A stretch of DNA of 64,000 nt from positions 219,974,739 through 220,038,738 of the forward strand of contig CM061919.1 in NCBI GenBank assembly GCA_031002005.1, given 5' to 3'. The DNA is from Vandiemenella viatica. Taxonomy: Eukaryota; Arthropoda; Insecta; Orthoptera; Morabidae. The position numbers and the translations under genes were made by a program. The notes beneath the pieces were generated by a model. The model did not search any database. It saw only the letters and a program-made list of their open reading frames with translations, and was not told the origin of the DNA. This document shows positions 53,595-64,000 of this stretch, piece by piece (the stretch's first letter is position 1; the number at the start of each line of letters is the position of its first letter).

Positions 53595-53915
53595 CAAGCG
53601 GTCTGGCGGCTCAGTGGTTAAGCGTCTGAGTGGAGATCGGAAGGTCCCCGGTTCGAATCCCTGTCTCAGCGGGTATTCTCGAAGGCTCTTAACCCGACCT
53701 TCACCTCTGCCACAGCTTGCTGTGTAAAGTGAAGTACACCAGAACGCTTCCGTACTTCGGATTCCACGTTAAACTGTAGGTCCCCTGTACCCGGCAGGAT
53801 TGTCAGGTTAGGTTAAGGCGGCTACGACAGGGGCGGAATGCGCAGCCAATAAAAAACCTATCTTCAGGTCATTACGACCACACGGAATTATTATTATTAT
53901 TGAAAACCAATGTTT
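53595..53915 (+). mobile_element. SINE-2 (tRNA-derived), full-length copy
   Basis: The tRNA-like head has an A box in GGCGGCTCAGTGGTTAAGCG (from 53605) and a B box GGTTCGAATCC (53650-53660). The body has CACAGCTTGCTGTGTAAAG, CAGAACGCTTCCGTACTTCG and GTTAAACTGTAGGTCCCC. The tail is an ATTATTATTATTATTG repeat. Other copies lie at 18690-19025 (minus) and 39845-40095 (plus). Confidence 0.85.
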
Positions 53916-54844
53916 CTGTTCTCTTGTTCCCACCACATTGATGGAGAATTATTGTTCTCCTTTTAAATAACATTTGAGAAAAGTGTGAATGAAGTTGAAG
54001 AAAAGCATTATTCGAAATGATTCACGAAGCCACACAAAATAATGCTACGTAACCTTGTGTTTTGAATGGTTTTCCGCATTAACCTAAGTGAATTTCGGGG
54101 TGGCATGCATTTTTGGTCAAAAACACCTTTTACTAAATAATGCAAAACATAACACAAATATTGAAAGGATTACGAACAGATGATATAAATCAGTCCTTTC
54201 TCAGCTTACATAGCCTTTAATCTATAAAAGTTTGAAATAAAACGTTAAGCCTCGTTGAAAAGAACGCTTAAAATATCTTTTCTGTTAATTACATTTAAAT
54301 ATCATAAATCATTGAGTTTCAGTATTGTTTATCACATTTTTATGAAGGATCAACAGATTTAAAAATACCGTAAGTTATTGTAAAGTCAACCAGTCTATGA
54401 TATGAGTCTTTCTTGGTCTATTTTTTACATAACATATTTTTACCGTCATTCCCAAATTTGACGTACCTTTTGGATGCACTGTGTATAAATAATCCGTAAA
54501 ACATCATACCAGCTGCCATTAAAGTATCTCAGTACGCTGTGTTTAACCGAAAACATATTGCATAGCAGTCCACAGAAGAAGGTTCTCATTTCACTTTTAA
54601 TTTCTTGGAACAACTTTATTTGTAGGTCTGGGCGTCCTCTCCCGGCCTCGTACACACACACGACGTGACAGAACTCTAATATTGCGTCACGAACGCAATT
54701 CCATCCGATTCTCTCGCTCTGACGACATAACAAACTGCCTTCAGAGAGGATACTCTACCGCTTCTTCTTCGAGAACAATTCTAAATGGCCCTCTTACTAC
54801 TTCTGGTCCGATTCTAAATCATTTTTATTGCTAGTTTCTCCGTC
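53916..54844. other. Unassigned stretch
   Basis: No gene or repeat recognised; the minus-strand ORF at 54446-54733 has no known domain. Confidence 0.4.
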
Positions 54845-55075
54845 TTTTTTATGGCTTTACTCCTGGTCGACAACGAGGTCATCAAGGCGGGGAAAGTCTA
54901 AGTGTGAGGCACGGGAAGGAATTCGGTCATGGCCTTTTGCAGGAAGTATCCCGGTAATCACGTGGGGCGATTTCGGTAAAGTGTGGAAAACCGAAATCTG
55001 TATTGCCGGCCGGGAATTCGAACTGCTATCCTCCAGAATGCGAGGCCAGAGCGTTACGTTTCCCCCACCAGGCTT
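54845..55075 (-). mobile_element. SINE-1 copy
   Basis: Minus-strand copy with tail complement GTCGACAACGAGGTCATC, body GGAATTCGGTCATGGCC and head complement CGGGAATTCGAACTGC. No long poly-A. Confidence 0.75.
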
Positions 55076-55210
55076 CGTACTATCTTTACAACAAAAGATA
55101 CGGGCTAACACATAGCCTCAGACAAGCTGTGTCCTCAGTCCTAAGCAGAAGAAACTGTCCCCGTTGAATGGTACTCACCTATTTAACGCCCTAGGATCAT
55201 CATATGGACA

Positions 55211-55345
55211 GACAGATTTTGGTTTTCCGCGGTTTCCCCAAATCACTCCTGGCGAATCCCAGGATGGTTACTTCAAAAGGCCAGAGCCGAAGACCTTTCC
55301 GTGCCTAGCTCTAGCCTTTAATGACTTCGACGAGGCCTAAAACCA
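55211..55345 (+). mobile_element. SINE-1 copy, head missing
   Basis: Contains TTTTGGTTTTCCGCGGTTTC, CACTCCTGGCGAATCCCAGG and the CGACGAGGCCTAAAACCAG tail. It lies 135 bp downstream of, and inverted to, the copy at 54845-55075. Confidence 0.75.
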
Positions 55346-56855
55346 GAAGCAAAAGTTAACTCACTAGATAAAAAGGCTTGTTACTAATTTTGTTTTCGAC
55401 CATCGCTAGCCAGTAAGTTTCAATAGGACTCGAAACGATCCATCATTTCACAAAAGGAATACAGCCACACTGATATGCAATTATAAGGTAATCCAAAAGT
55501 ACAGACTGACTCCTGCTTATAGGAGTGCCAGTTAGTGTATAGTTGGGATATTTCAAATTTTGATTATTACTGAAAGAAGGTAAATGCATTCAAACATTAA
55601 TAATCATACATTTATTCTCTTTCTTTGAAAATTTTTTTAAAATTTATTTGGTAGCAGGTACATGAAACTTTTTTAATCGGAGTTCAATATAAAATCGCAA
55701 AACGCAAATAAAAATAAAAAACTCAAAATATTTATTAAATAATTGAAATGTTCCCATTATTCTCACAGAACAAGCATTGCAAGTGTACTCACGAGCGTTA
55801 AACAATCTGAAACTGAGCCATGCATCGTCGTATGGCAGTAAAGATGACTTAGCAACTATGAAACGATGTCCCTCTACATGTGTTTAAAATCTTGAGTTAT
55901 AATATAGTTTTAATAATTTTTTGCCAAATTTCACGAAACTCCTTATGCAATCTCATCTTCTCATTTCATTCCATTGAAAATAAAGATTCAAAGCATTTTG
56001 CTAAGCAAATTTGCAAATTCTGTGGCGAACATTTTTCTCGATAGAGCGCAACTGTTGTACTTCATAACAAATTAATAAAAATTCTTATAAGGCACTTTAG
56101 TTACATGCATAATCATTCACTTAGGAATTAACTTCCTTAAAATAGGGAATCAAGTGAACCTTCAAAAGAAGAATTGTTGAAAACATTTTCTGTCAGCTCT
56201 TCCACTGTGTGTCGCGGGGGAGTCTAGCCGCCAGGAGCCACGCTGCAGCTGTGCAATTTGTGCGGGTCGATGGGCAGCTGTTTGAGTGACGGAAATTCCA
56301 TGAAGACAGGAAGTCCTACACCGATACGGCCCTTTGAGGACGGGGCACACTCGTTAGTGTCTGATGCACTAGTCTCTACATAGCAATGGATTCAAAGAGG
56401 TCCCACGTGATGACGTGTACATATCTATGATTAAAGACGGAGGTAAAATACAAAGTCATTCGTAATATTTTCACCATGTTCTAAAATATTCACTGTGTTA
56501 TTATCTGATAAATAAACTTGTAAATACAGTTGTTACTGAGGATTGTAAATCGAAATGTTGTTAAGGTTATTCCAGTCGAAATGAAGATATTTAAATTAAT
56601 AGATTTTACTAAGAATTAAAAAGACTTTAATTTATGCATGTCCAAAAAACAAGTTTCACTATCGTATAGGGAAAAACATGATGATGCAAGATTAAAAAAT
56701 ATGCAAGATATAAATTAATTACAGGATAAAAAAAATTGAATTACCTGTGTATAAAAAATTTAACAAACGGGAAACTATTAGAAATAATGCTCAGAGACTG
56801 AAGTATACTTCATTAGAGAATTAAAAAATAAAAAAAACGAATTGAAACCAAATCT
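55346..56855. other. Unassigned stretch with one conserved-non-coding-like island
   Basis: The segment 56170-56350 is GC-richer and holds E-box words (GCAGCTGTGC, GGCAGCTGTTTG) and GTGACGGAAATTCC. The remainder is AT-rich with nothing recognised. Confidence 0.3.
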
Positions 56856-57103
56856 TTTTTTTTTGCTTGGGCTTGACGCCTTGTCGACAGCGAGGTCATT
56901 AGAGGCGGGATGGGATTAGGGCAAGGAACGGAGAGGAATTCGGCCATGGCCTTTTTGAAGGAAGCATCCCGGCATTTACCTGGAGTGATTTGGGGAAACA
57001 ATGGAAAACCCAAATCGGGATGCCCGGATGGGGATTCGAACCCGCGTCCTCCCGAATGTGAGGCCAGAACGTTAACCGTTCACCCAATACTCTCGGTCCA
57101 AAT
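56856..57103 (-). mobile_element. SINE-1 copy, near full-length
   Basis: Poly-T at 56856-56865, then TTGTCGACAGCGAGGTCATT, GGAATTCGGCCATGGCC, GGAAGCATCCCGG and the head complement GGGGATTCGAACCCGCG with an intact B box. The head extends to AGAACGTTAACCGTTCACCC. Confidence 0.85.
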
Positions 57104-57974
57104 CGTTTTAAAATAGTCACAAATTATTATAAGATATATTTAAAAATGAAATCCACAAGATCAAAATTATTATTGGCAGTTAATTGAAGCTGTGGCTGAA
57201 TTAGGAGCAATAGACCAACGAGACTCAACTAGTCATTTGCGTTAAGTAATCAACTAAAAAGGTAAAATCGAATCACTACATTTTTGAAAAATATTTCTTA
57301 ACAGCTATGATATAAGCAATCAATATTAAATAGCATTGTTTAGCGAGAACTAGTTTCATGATCTGAGGGTTCTGTACACAGATTGCGCATTAAATATATT
57401 TTCCAAAAATATAAAAATTTAATAAATCAAAAAAAGTTGGTTATAAATAGAGTTCCTTATATACATTTTTCGAATAAATAAAACACAAAAGAAATACACG
57501 TTGAAAAAATGTTTAGGATATTTTCATGATATACTTAATATATATATTTAATATCAAGTGCGCGAAATTCTGCGTTGAATGACATATATCTTTTTTTTTA
57601 TCGAAATATATATATATATTTACTGTAGTAGCAAATTTACCAAAATCACTCACTGAAATGTTTTGTGAAAATAAAAAATTTGAGAGATCCTGTAAGGTTT
57701 CTCAGGCTGCATATAACTGAACACTTTTAAAGAACTTTCGTACCTGTAATCTTGGAAATAAAATTGTTTGATTAAACCTTTTTTATTTTATCGCAAAAAG
57801 ATAATACAAAGCGTGGATTAACAAAAATTCAACCATTTTTAATGTAATTTTTCCTTCAAAGGCACTCTAAACATCGCATAGTTATTTTCACCCCCACTGT
57901 GTTTCCAAATTTTACGTTAAAATCACATTTTGGATATTAAGAATCAAAATAGAGAGCTTTTACAAATTAAAGGG
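57104..57974. other. Unassigned AT-rich stretch
   Basis: Very AT-rich with TATATA runs near 57540 and 57608; no gene recognised. Confidence 0.4.
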
Positions 57975-58042
57975 GCCTCGAACTCTGGATGGCTGGATGG
58001 GAAGTCGAACCTGCGTCTTCCCGAATACGTGGCCAGTTACCG
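57975..58042 (-). mobile_element. SINE-1 head fragment
   Basis: Only the tRNA-like region complement: GGGAAGTCGAACCTGCGTC and CCCGAATACGTGGCCAG. Confidence 0.55.
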
Positions 58043-58284
58043 TTTTCAACACTTGGTGAATTTCTCTTCGAATATAACTTATGAAATTATTACGGACAGA
58101 CATACAAACGAAGAAAACAGTGATTTCATAACGGTTCCCTCCTTCCTTCAGAATGTGTGGAACAAAATAAATGAAAAACCAGAAATTGTTACAAAAGACG
58201 ATTTAATATCGAAGTACCAGTGCACAGACGGCGATTATTTAATCGCAATAGGACTGATTGTGAACTAGAGGAGCTGTTTTTTCT
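58043..58284 (+). other. Unrecognised open frame between two SINE-1 copies
   Basis: The last ~75 codons of the frame 57930-58268 lie outside the SINE fragment and read FSSNITYEIITDRHTNEENS, FITVPSFLQNVWNKINEKPE and TKDDLISKYQCTDGDYLIAI. The composition looks protein-like, but I recognise no family and no start codon lies in this part. It could be the end of an old transposase or a chance ORF. Confidence 0.25.
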
Positions 58285-58525
58285 AGGCTCTTATTCTTTC
58301 GGGTTTATGCCTCATCGGCATCAACGCCATTAAAGGCGAGAAAGGACTTGAGGGAAAGTACGCAAACTAATTCGGCCACGGTTTTTTGAAGAAACCGTCT
58401 CGCCATTCGTTTGAAGTGATTTCGGAAATCTATGGAAAACCGAAATCTGAATGGCCGGTCGGGAATTCGAACCTGAGTCTTCCCGAATGCGAGGCCAGAA
58501 CGTTACCCACCAGGGTCGGCTTTCA
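58285..58525 (-). mobile_element. SINE-1 copy, diverged
   Basis: Tail complement TTTATGCCTCATCGGCATC, body AATTCGGCCACGG and CCATTCGTTTGAAGTGAT, and head complement CGGGAATTCGAACCTGAG with the B box kept. Confidence 0.75.
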
Positions 58526-60195
58526 AAACTTGATGAATCTCAGGATTTCTGCTCTAAGATAAACGCCCAGAAAACAAATTGTGTATCACTAAAACTGTTA
58601 CAGTTAACCCACGAGGCATTAAAGAAGCTTAAACACGTCATACTTACTCTAATTTAAAAGCAATGATGGGTAATTGCGGACTCTATCTCGACCGTAGACA
58701 ACAAAGGTGCTCAGAGGTTTGTTTTAGAGGTATCTTTGCCTGTACTATTTAGAACAGACGGTAGCTAAATTTCTTTATTAAAGAAATGTACCTTCAATTT
58801 ACTTCACAAATGTCCTTTAACACATATTATTAAATACATATAATACGAGATTGTATATCGTTCATAAAGGTGATAACATGGAAAAAGCAGATTAAATGCT
58901 AGGAAAAAGAATTATGAGCTGTCATAATGGATACAGACGAAAAATGGGCTCAAGGGAAAATTTACAAAAATGTTTAAATAAAGGTAAAAAGAACTTTATC
59001 AGTAATAGCATTCCCAAATTAAACAGTTAAACTGTAACAAAATAATTACATACAACGAAAATATATGTATGATTAATTACCTTCTAAGAACGAGTGATGC
59101 CAATGGTAAGCATTTGGTATAAGGGTTTCGACCTTAAGTATAATAAGCGAATTAGATAACTTCTACAGTCGCCACTAAACCCCCCATAGTTTTGGTGAAT
59201 TTCCCTTTTCTTTGCTCTTTTCATTTCTTTGATCAATCCATAAAGGAGCAGAACGAATATAAACTTAAATATCAATATTTCAAGGGAAACAAAGACCATC
59301 ATAACCTCCGTGGTTTTAACTATCTTGAATAAGTGATTTCCCATACCTCTTTTCTAATCACTAATAATATTACGAATATAATACAATAACTACTGTGACT
59401 ATTGAAATACAGTACGGAACTCTTGGATATTACTGAATGCCATTTACTAGCCGAGTTAGTCGTGTTTAATCGATGGACTAACTCGGTTAGTTACCCGAGA
59501 AAATTTTATTCATTTGCAACGCCGAGAAAACCTCCAGTCTTTTACATCATTTACATAGGTGCTCTCAATTTTCCACCTTGTTCACAGGCAGCGCTGTCGA
59601 TTATTTTATGTTAGAATAAAAAAAAAAAAAAATTCCAGAATGCTCAAAGAAAATCACATTTGCCTTTTAGAAACAGCGGCTCACTGAATCTTCATTTATT
59701 TTATTCTCGAATTCTGCCCTTTAAGCTTTATTTTACTATAAACGCTGAAGTATTTATTTAACAAACCGCTCTAACATGAGATTTAAATATTCGTTTTAAA
59801 TTAATACGGGAACGACCGTTAAAAGTAAATACAAGGAACAAGTTATTTCAGATGTTTTTAGAGTAAAGGAGTTGACTAAATAAATAATTTATAGACAGAT
59901 CGCAGATTTGCTAATTTTTACTATAAAATTCAAATTTTAAATTTAGTACAACAAATAAATAAAGCACCTTAATAAATTTTATAGACCCATGTATGATTAC
60001 ATTTTTCTAATATACAAATGTAGAATACATGGTTCTACAGTCAAAAGAAAAAACAACAGAAAAAAACTTTCTCGAGGCCATGACTGAAAACAGAAAAAAA
60101 GAATAGATACTTTCTGAATGAGAAAGTGAGGTAATTAAAATTCATTAAAAATCTTTCATCTTCTGTACAGGTAATATAACTAAGGAACGTCATAA
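58526..60195. other. Unassigned AT-rich stretch
   Basis: No gene or repeat recognised. An A run occurs at about 59617-59632. Confidence 0.4.
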
Positions 60196-60730
60196 TTCAA
60201 AGATTTTTTTTTAAAAAAAGGTCGAAGATTCCAGTTTGGTCTGGTATAAATGGATCCCACTAATCTAGAATAGTCCGCACGTTTTCTCCCTTGCTGCGCC
60301 ACCTTGATGGTTTCAGACGCTGACACAGGGTTACATGGTGGGAGTCCTGGTGGTGGAGGAAATTTTCATCATCAAAACTCGTCTGGCACCGCATTGTGCT
60401 CCAAAGTACTGGGTTGGTACCAAACCCCTCCGCAGTACGTATGGAGTGAGGACATACGACGCTATTGATGGTGATTCATTCTTCGGACGATGTCTTTCGG
60501 AAGTGTAATCCTGAATGGGCCGACACCAGGTTTCACCTTCTACCTTCTTAATTTCTCATCCACAACACAAAACAACAATATACAATGAGCACACACACCA
60601 TCGTAGTCATCCTTACTTACAGTAACACTTACGAATACTGCCACACTGCGGAGGGCAACGCCAAACTACCCCAGTCCATCTTCCCAGACGATGCCATGGA
60701 ATGGCTAAACATCCTTGCACGGTAATCGCC
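60196..60730 (+). repeat. Interspersed repeat of uncertain class
   Basis: The sequence has a distinctive GC-richer body: GGTGGGAGTCCTGGTGGTGG, AGTACTGGGTTGGTACCAAA, CCTCCGCAGTACGTATGGAG and CACCAGGTTTCACCTTC. I associate similar sequence with a dispersed repeat in orthopteroid insects, from memory and not from a search. There is one copy in the window and no protein frame. Confidence 0.4.
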
Positions 60731-60989
60731 TACAGTTTGACACAAAAGAAAGATAGAAGACGTGTCTGCATTTAATGTGGGTCACGATGTTCATAATGGG
60801 AAGCTGTATATCAATTTACCCAACAAAATTTAAACAGTAATACAGAAAATAGCAAATTTTGAGCGCAGCCACTTCAGCACATCCACAGGGATCAGTATTA
60901 CAACCGGATGTTATCACTGTATCTTAAGTGCACTTCTGAGGCGAAATAATGAAGTATTAACGTGTTTTCTGTGCTTGTGGCGCTCAGCT

Positions 60990-61125
60990 TTCCTAAATCT
61001 CTCGCACTGCACTTGAGAGCGTGGCTGTAGCGCATGCGCGTGTACTGCGCCTGCCAGGTTCGGGCCGCTACCCGCAACGCGCGCTCAGTCGCCGCGGAGG
61101 TCGGAGGCTGCTCTCACAGGTATGA
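60990..61125 (+). promoter_or_regulatory. CpG-rich promoter-like island with initiator and splice-donor-like site
   Basis: The most CpG-rich stretch in the window's right half. It includes the NRF1-like palindrome GCGCATGCGC (about 61032), GCGCGCTCAGTCGCCGCGG with an arthropod initiator-like TCAGTC (61085-61090), and a donor-like CACAG/GTATGA at 61119/61120. It could be the promoter and short first exon of a host gene transcribed rightwards. No coding exon is visible downstream in the window, so this is tentative. Confidence 0.35.
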
Positions 61126-61394
61126 CTCTCTCGCTCCACTCACAACATTTCTGCTCTCAGACATTGTGAAAACTCAAAAAAGTAACCAGATAATTTAGTT
61201 ACACTTCAAATAATCATTTGCCGTGATTGGTCTCGTTGATTTTTTTTTATTGTTCTGATTATTGTTCAACCAATTACCCACATAAATACTTATTTCCTGT
61301 ATCAGTGACGACATTACAGAACGAAGCAATGGTTAAAAAAATCTGTTTCAAAATACTGACACGTTTTAGACTTATGAGAAGTTGTTTTTCTCTT

Positions 61395-61610
61395 CGGCAG
61401 AGTTATTTTTATTTTATTTTATTTACTTATTCTATGTTAGGGTATTACGGATCGTCGATGTCTTGTCATTATAAGATTGTAACAAGGAAATCAGGAATGG
61501 CCTTTTGAAGAAATCATACCAAAATTCGCTTGGAGTGATTTTGGGAGTCCATGGAAAACCGCGTTTTATTGAATGCGAGGAGCTTCAGTTAACCAATAAC
61601 TCCAAGGTAC
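61395..61610 (-). mobile_element. SINE-1 copy, degraded
   Basis: Keeps AATGGCCTTTTGAAGAAATC, TTCGCTTGGAGTGATTTTGG and CCATGGAAAACC, followed by a decayed head (GAATGCGAGGAGC). Confidence 0.6.
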
Positions 61611-62732
61611 AATGTCAGAATAACAGATGGGGGCTTTCTCTGCAAAAACTTAATTGTAATGTATGGCAATGTTTAGGTATATATGTAATATTTATTGGAT
61701 GCGATTAAATTGTTTGTAGGCTTGTTTTTAAGACATGGTTTAAATTCTTGATCTAAATCGTAACATCTGATTACTGCGTTGATGAATTCTGTGATAATTA
61801 ATACGAAACTGTTATCAATTAGTATCTCTGTTTCCAGTCAGTCAATCAAACTCAAATTCTACTACAATACTCTGCATTAAATTGAAAATATGTTAGATAA
61901 AATAAATATAAATTTTACAACAAATTCCTTCGAAGCCATTAGATTCCAACAAAATAAATTTTGTTTTCACTATTTGTTATATTTTCAATTAAGATCAACT
62001 GTATTTATTCTTACATGTATTTTCTGACATTAGTTTTCACATGTTCTCGTTATTTTTATTTATGAATTTAAGCTCTTTCATCATACCCAAGAAATTTCTC
62101 GGATGCCTTGTTTTTGTGACAGGGTCACAATTTATTTTTTTAAGATTTACATTGCTTGCACTTTATCAAAATCAGCCCCTATTAAAACATCATAAGACTA
62201 GTTTTTTCTGTCGATACATCATCTCGCTCCCACGCTGACTTTAAGTGCAGAAAGTTAGACCATGAGCGAGTGAACGCAGTTTAGTTGATAGAACTTTATT
62301 TCACGCAAAATGTAGAATTCCATTGTTTATTCGCATCTGATTAGAAGTTTCGCCATCAAACACAACATTTATTCAGTTTCTCTGACACCATGCTTTCCCT
62401 CGAGCTCTGAGTGGGTCTCCAATTTGTGCAAAGGCGGAGCGAAGATTTACTTCAGTTCCCAAGAGACCTCCCTGAAAAGCTTCAAGCACTGCTCCAGTGT
62501 GTACGCTCCCGAGAGGAATACTGGCTTAAGAGACTGGCACTCGTTCTTAAACCCCAGCACATAAAGACGTTATTATCCTACCCCCTCTACTACTGGGACA
62601 TCAGATGTTGTATTTCATGAAAGAAGCTGAGACGGCCAAACCCTCAACATTTTTTCTAAACAGAGGATTCTGGTCATCTACTTTCATTTCATTGTTCATT
62701 CATCGTAAGCAGCAGCGTCCAATACTACACAT
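61611..62732. other. Unassigned stretch
   Basis: No gene or repeat recognised; 62390-62580 is slightly GC-richer. Confidence 0.4.
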
Positions 62733-62957
62733 GACACTGTGCGTGGTAAGTGTCTTCACATTCGAGAGGGCGCAGGTTCGAATCCTCATCCGGCCTTCCA
62801 TGTTTCCGTTATCCGCAGTCTCCAGAAATCGCTCCAGACGAATGCGGTGATGGCTCCGTAAATAGACCACGTTGAATTCCTTCCCGTTACTTACCCCAGT
62901 CCTTTCTCGCCTCTAATGACCTATAAGTCGACGAGCCGTTAACCCACAAGCAAAAAA
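62733..62957 (+). mobile_element. SINE-1 copy, near full-length
   Basis: The head has a good B box GGTTCGAATCC at about 62772, the body has CGCTCCAGACGAATGCGGTG and TTGAATTCCTTCCCG, and the tail has CTCGCCTCTAATGACC, TCGACGAGCCGTTAACCCAC and a short A run. Confidence 0.85.
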
Positions 62958-63660
62958 ATGTTAGTAATTAATCTTATCCAACCCTGCAGCTTTTTCCTTT
63001 CCTCAGATTCATTCTTTTTGATAGTGTTATTGAATTTAAATGGTTTTTTGCAGCATCTTGCATTTACCAGCACTTGTCTTTGTAGTGTTTTGTTCATTTA
63101 ACCTTTCTTTTGATAGTGTCATTTTTATCCTTATTCAACCAAAACTGTATCTCGATCTGCGATGAATGTCTTCGCATCAAGTTCTGTTTGACTGGTAAAA
63201 TTATATTCTAGTTGACTAATAAAATTATCGCACTTTTCAGATAGCCATTTGTCTCCATTGTTACCGCTGTGCTTCATTCGTTCTTTGAACAGTATTCTCT
63301 GTTCTTTCGTTACTATCCGCAGGGCGTTTAGAGCTTCTTGTCTGTGTTTTACAGATTGAGCTATTTCGCAATTCCAAACCTGGAATCTCTATGTTAATAT
63401 TTCTTCGCCGCTTACTTTAAAAAGCTCTTGACTTATAACCATCAGGCTCATGAGTTTCTTCCGTCTTTGTTTCAGCAAGACAATGTCGGAACAGACCCAT
63501 AACCACATTCTTGCTGTAACACATATAGTTTGTGTACTTATAACTTCATCCTGATCCATTTTGTGCCCAGTTTTTTGTTTAAAATCTGCTTCCAAATGGC
63601 AGTGATCTGACCTATATGATATTGTCACTGTAATTGTATATGCTTTATCCAAGGCCGTAA
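62958..63660 (-). mobile_element. Probable LINE remnant between endonuclease and reverse transcriptase
   Basis: On the minus strand, ISYRSDHCHLEADFK resembles the end of a LINE endonuclease. Further on, VKHRQEALNALRIVTKEQRI and LFKERMKHSGNNGDKW resemble the connector region. Neither is decisive and stops are frequent. Confidence 0.35.
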
Positions 63661-63699
63661 TTTATTCTTTATGAAAAAAATGTAACTTGGGAATATTCA

Positions 63700-63890
63700 C
63701 GACATCTCATTTTTGTAGGAGGTATTAGTAACTCCAACTATCTTCTTTCATATGAGAGTGGAGACTTTGCCGGCGTATTGATGCAGTGAATTTTTCACGG
63801 AAGTTCAGCCGGATAGTGTCGAAAAATGACGACGTTTCGACAACCTGCTCGGTTGTCTTCATCAAGTCTATTTCAGATATTATTACTTGA
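63700..63890 (-). mobile_element. Penelope-type pLTR remnant with hammerhead-like motif
   Basis: On the minus strand the order at 63834-63866 is CTTGATGAA, a perfect 7-bp stem GACAACC/GGTTGTC around a 5-nt loop, then GAAAC. This is the same arrangement as at 14386-14422. No GIY-YIG remnant is visible next to it in the window. Confidence 0.5.
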
Positions 63891-64000
63891 AATCACAAAA
63901 GTCTGTTTTGTGATCTTGTGACTTCGGCTTTCGCACTGAAATTATTTGGCACTCCTCTATAAATCATTTGATAACTTTCTATGTTCGCCATAACCATTAT

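Noticed and set aside
53601..53672. Possible tRNA gene
   Set aside because: A and B boxes are present but no complete acceptor-stem cloverleaf can be formed by eye, and the sequence continues into a SINE body and tail found in other copies.

Overview
This is AT-rich animal nuclear DNA, most likely from an insect. The evidence is the mobile-element load: arthropod-style non-LTR retrotransposons (I-type with RNase H, Jockey/CR1-type, RTE-like), Penelope-like elements, hAT, mariner and Tc1 transposons, a Helitron and several tRNA-derived SINE families. Some repeats (the SINE inside the hAT element, the 60.2-60.7 kb repeat) resemble ones I associate with Polyneoptera (orthopteroid or blattoid insects), but that is an impression and not proof. 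I see no bacterial genes, operons, CRISPR array, rRNA or functional tRNA gene, and no host protein-coding exon I can defend. A run of exactly 1000 N (8601-9600) is a scaffold gap.

Layout. 0.1-1.3 kb: an unclassified repeat that recurs at 43.8-44.5 kb. 1.5-6.1 kb: a 5'-truncated RTE-like LINE on the minus strand, split by a hAT transposon (2273-4232) that landed in the codons of the LINE's catalytic FADD box and itself carries a SINE; it lies between two oppositely oriented 3' ends of a CR1/Jockey-like family (LINE-A). 7.0-7.55 kb: a Penelope-like element end with a GIY-YIG domain, followed by an unassigned ORF and the gap. 10.1-13.4 kb: a minus-strand Jockey/CR1-group LINE with endonuclease and reverse transcriptase, broken by two frameshifts. 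14.4-14.8 kb: a second Penelope end with a hammerhead-like motif. 15.7-18.1 kb: a LINE-A copy interrupted by a 1313-bp non-autonomous Helitron filled with about seven tandem ~190-bp repeats. 18-25 kb: mostly single-copy DNA with GC-richer islands that look like conserved non-coding elements, plus SINE and LINE-A copies. 25.5-27.5 kb: a G/C-run repeat, a mariner remnant and a Tc1 remnant. 29.3-30.3 kb: a ~1-kb foldback element with a tRNA-like/SINE-like segment in each arm. 32.0-37.7 kb: a full-length I-type LINE (5.69 kb, ORF1+ORF2, poly-A tail, 11-bp target-site duplication), inserted just upstream of an older transposase remnant. 40.3-41.5 kb: LINE-A and a deletion-derivative DNA transposon. 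45.3-47.1 kb: a second foldback and degenerate ~150-bp repeats. 48.0-51.4 kb: two Jockey-clade LINE fragments. 49.7-63 kb: many copies of one tRNA-derived SINE family. 61.0-61.12 kb: a CpG-rich, promoter-like island with an initiator-like site and a splice-donor-like site. 63.8 kb: a third Penelope-type hammerhead-like motif.

How the parts relate: almost everything recognisable is selfish DNA in nested layers, and the nesting gives relative ages. hAT is younger than the RTE-like LINE, the SINE is younger than hAT, the Helitron is younger than its LINE-A host, and the I-type LINE is younger than the transposon beside it. The I-type LINE is the only element close to intact. If a host gene is present, the window probably covers intergenic or intronic sequence with regulatory islands and possibly one promoter near 61.05 kb.
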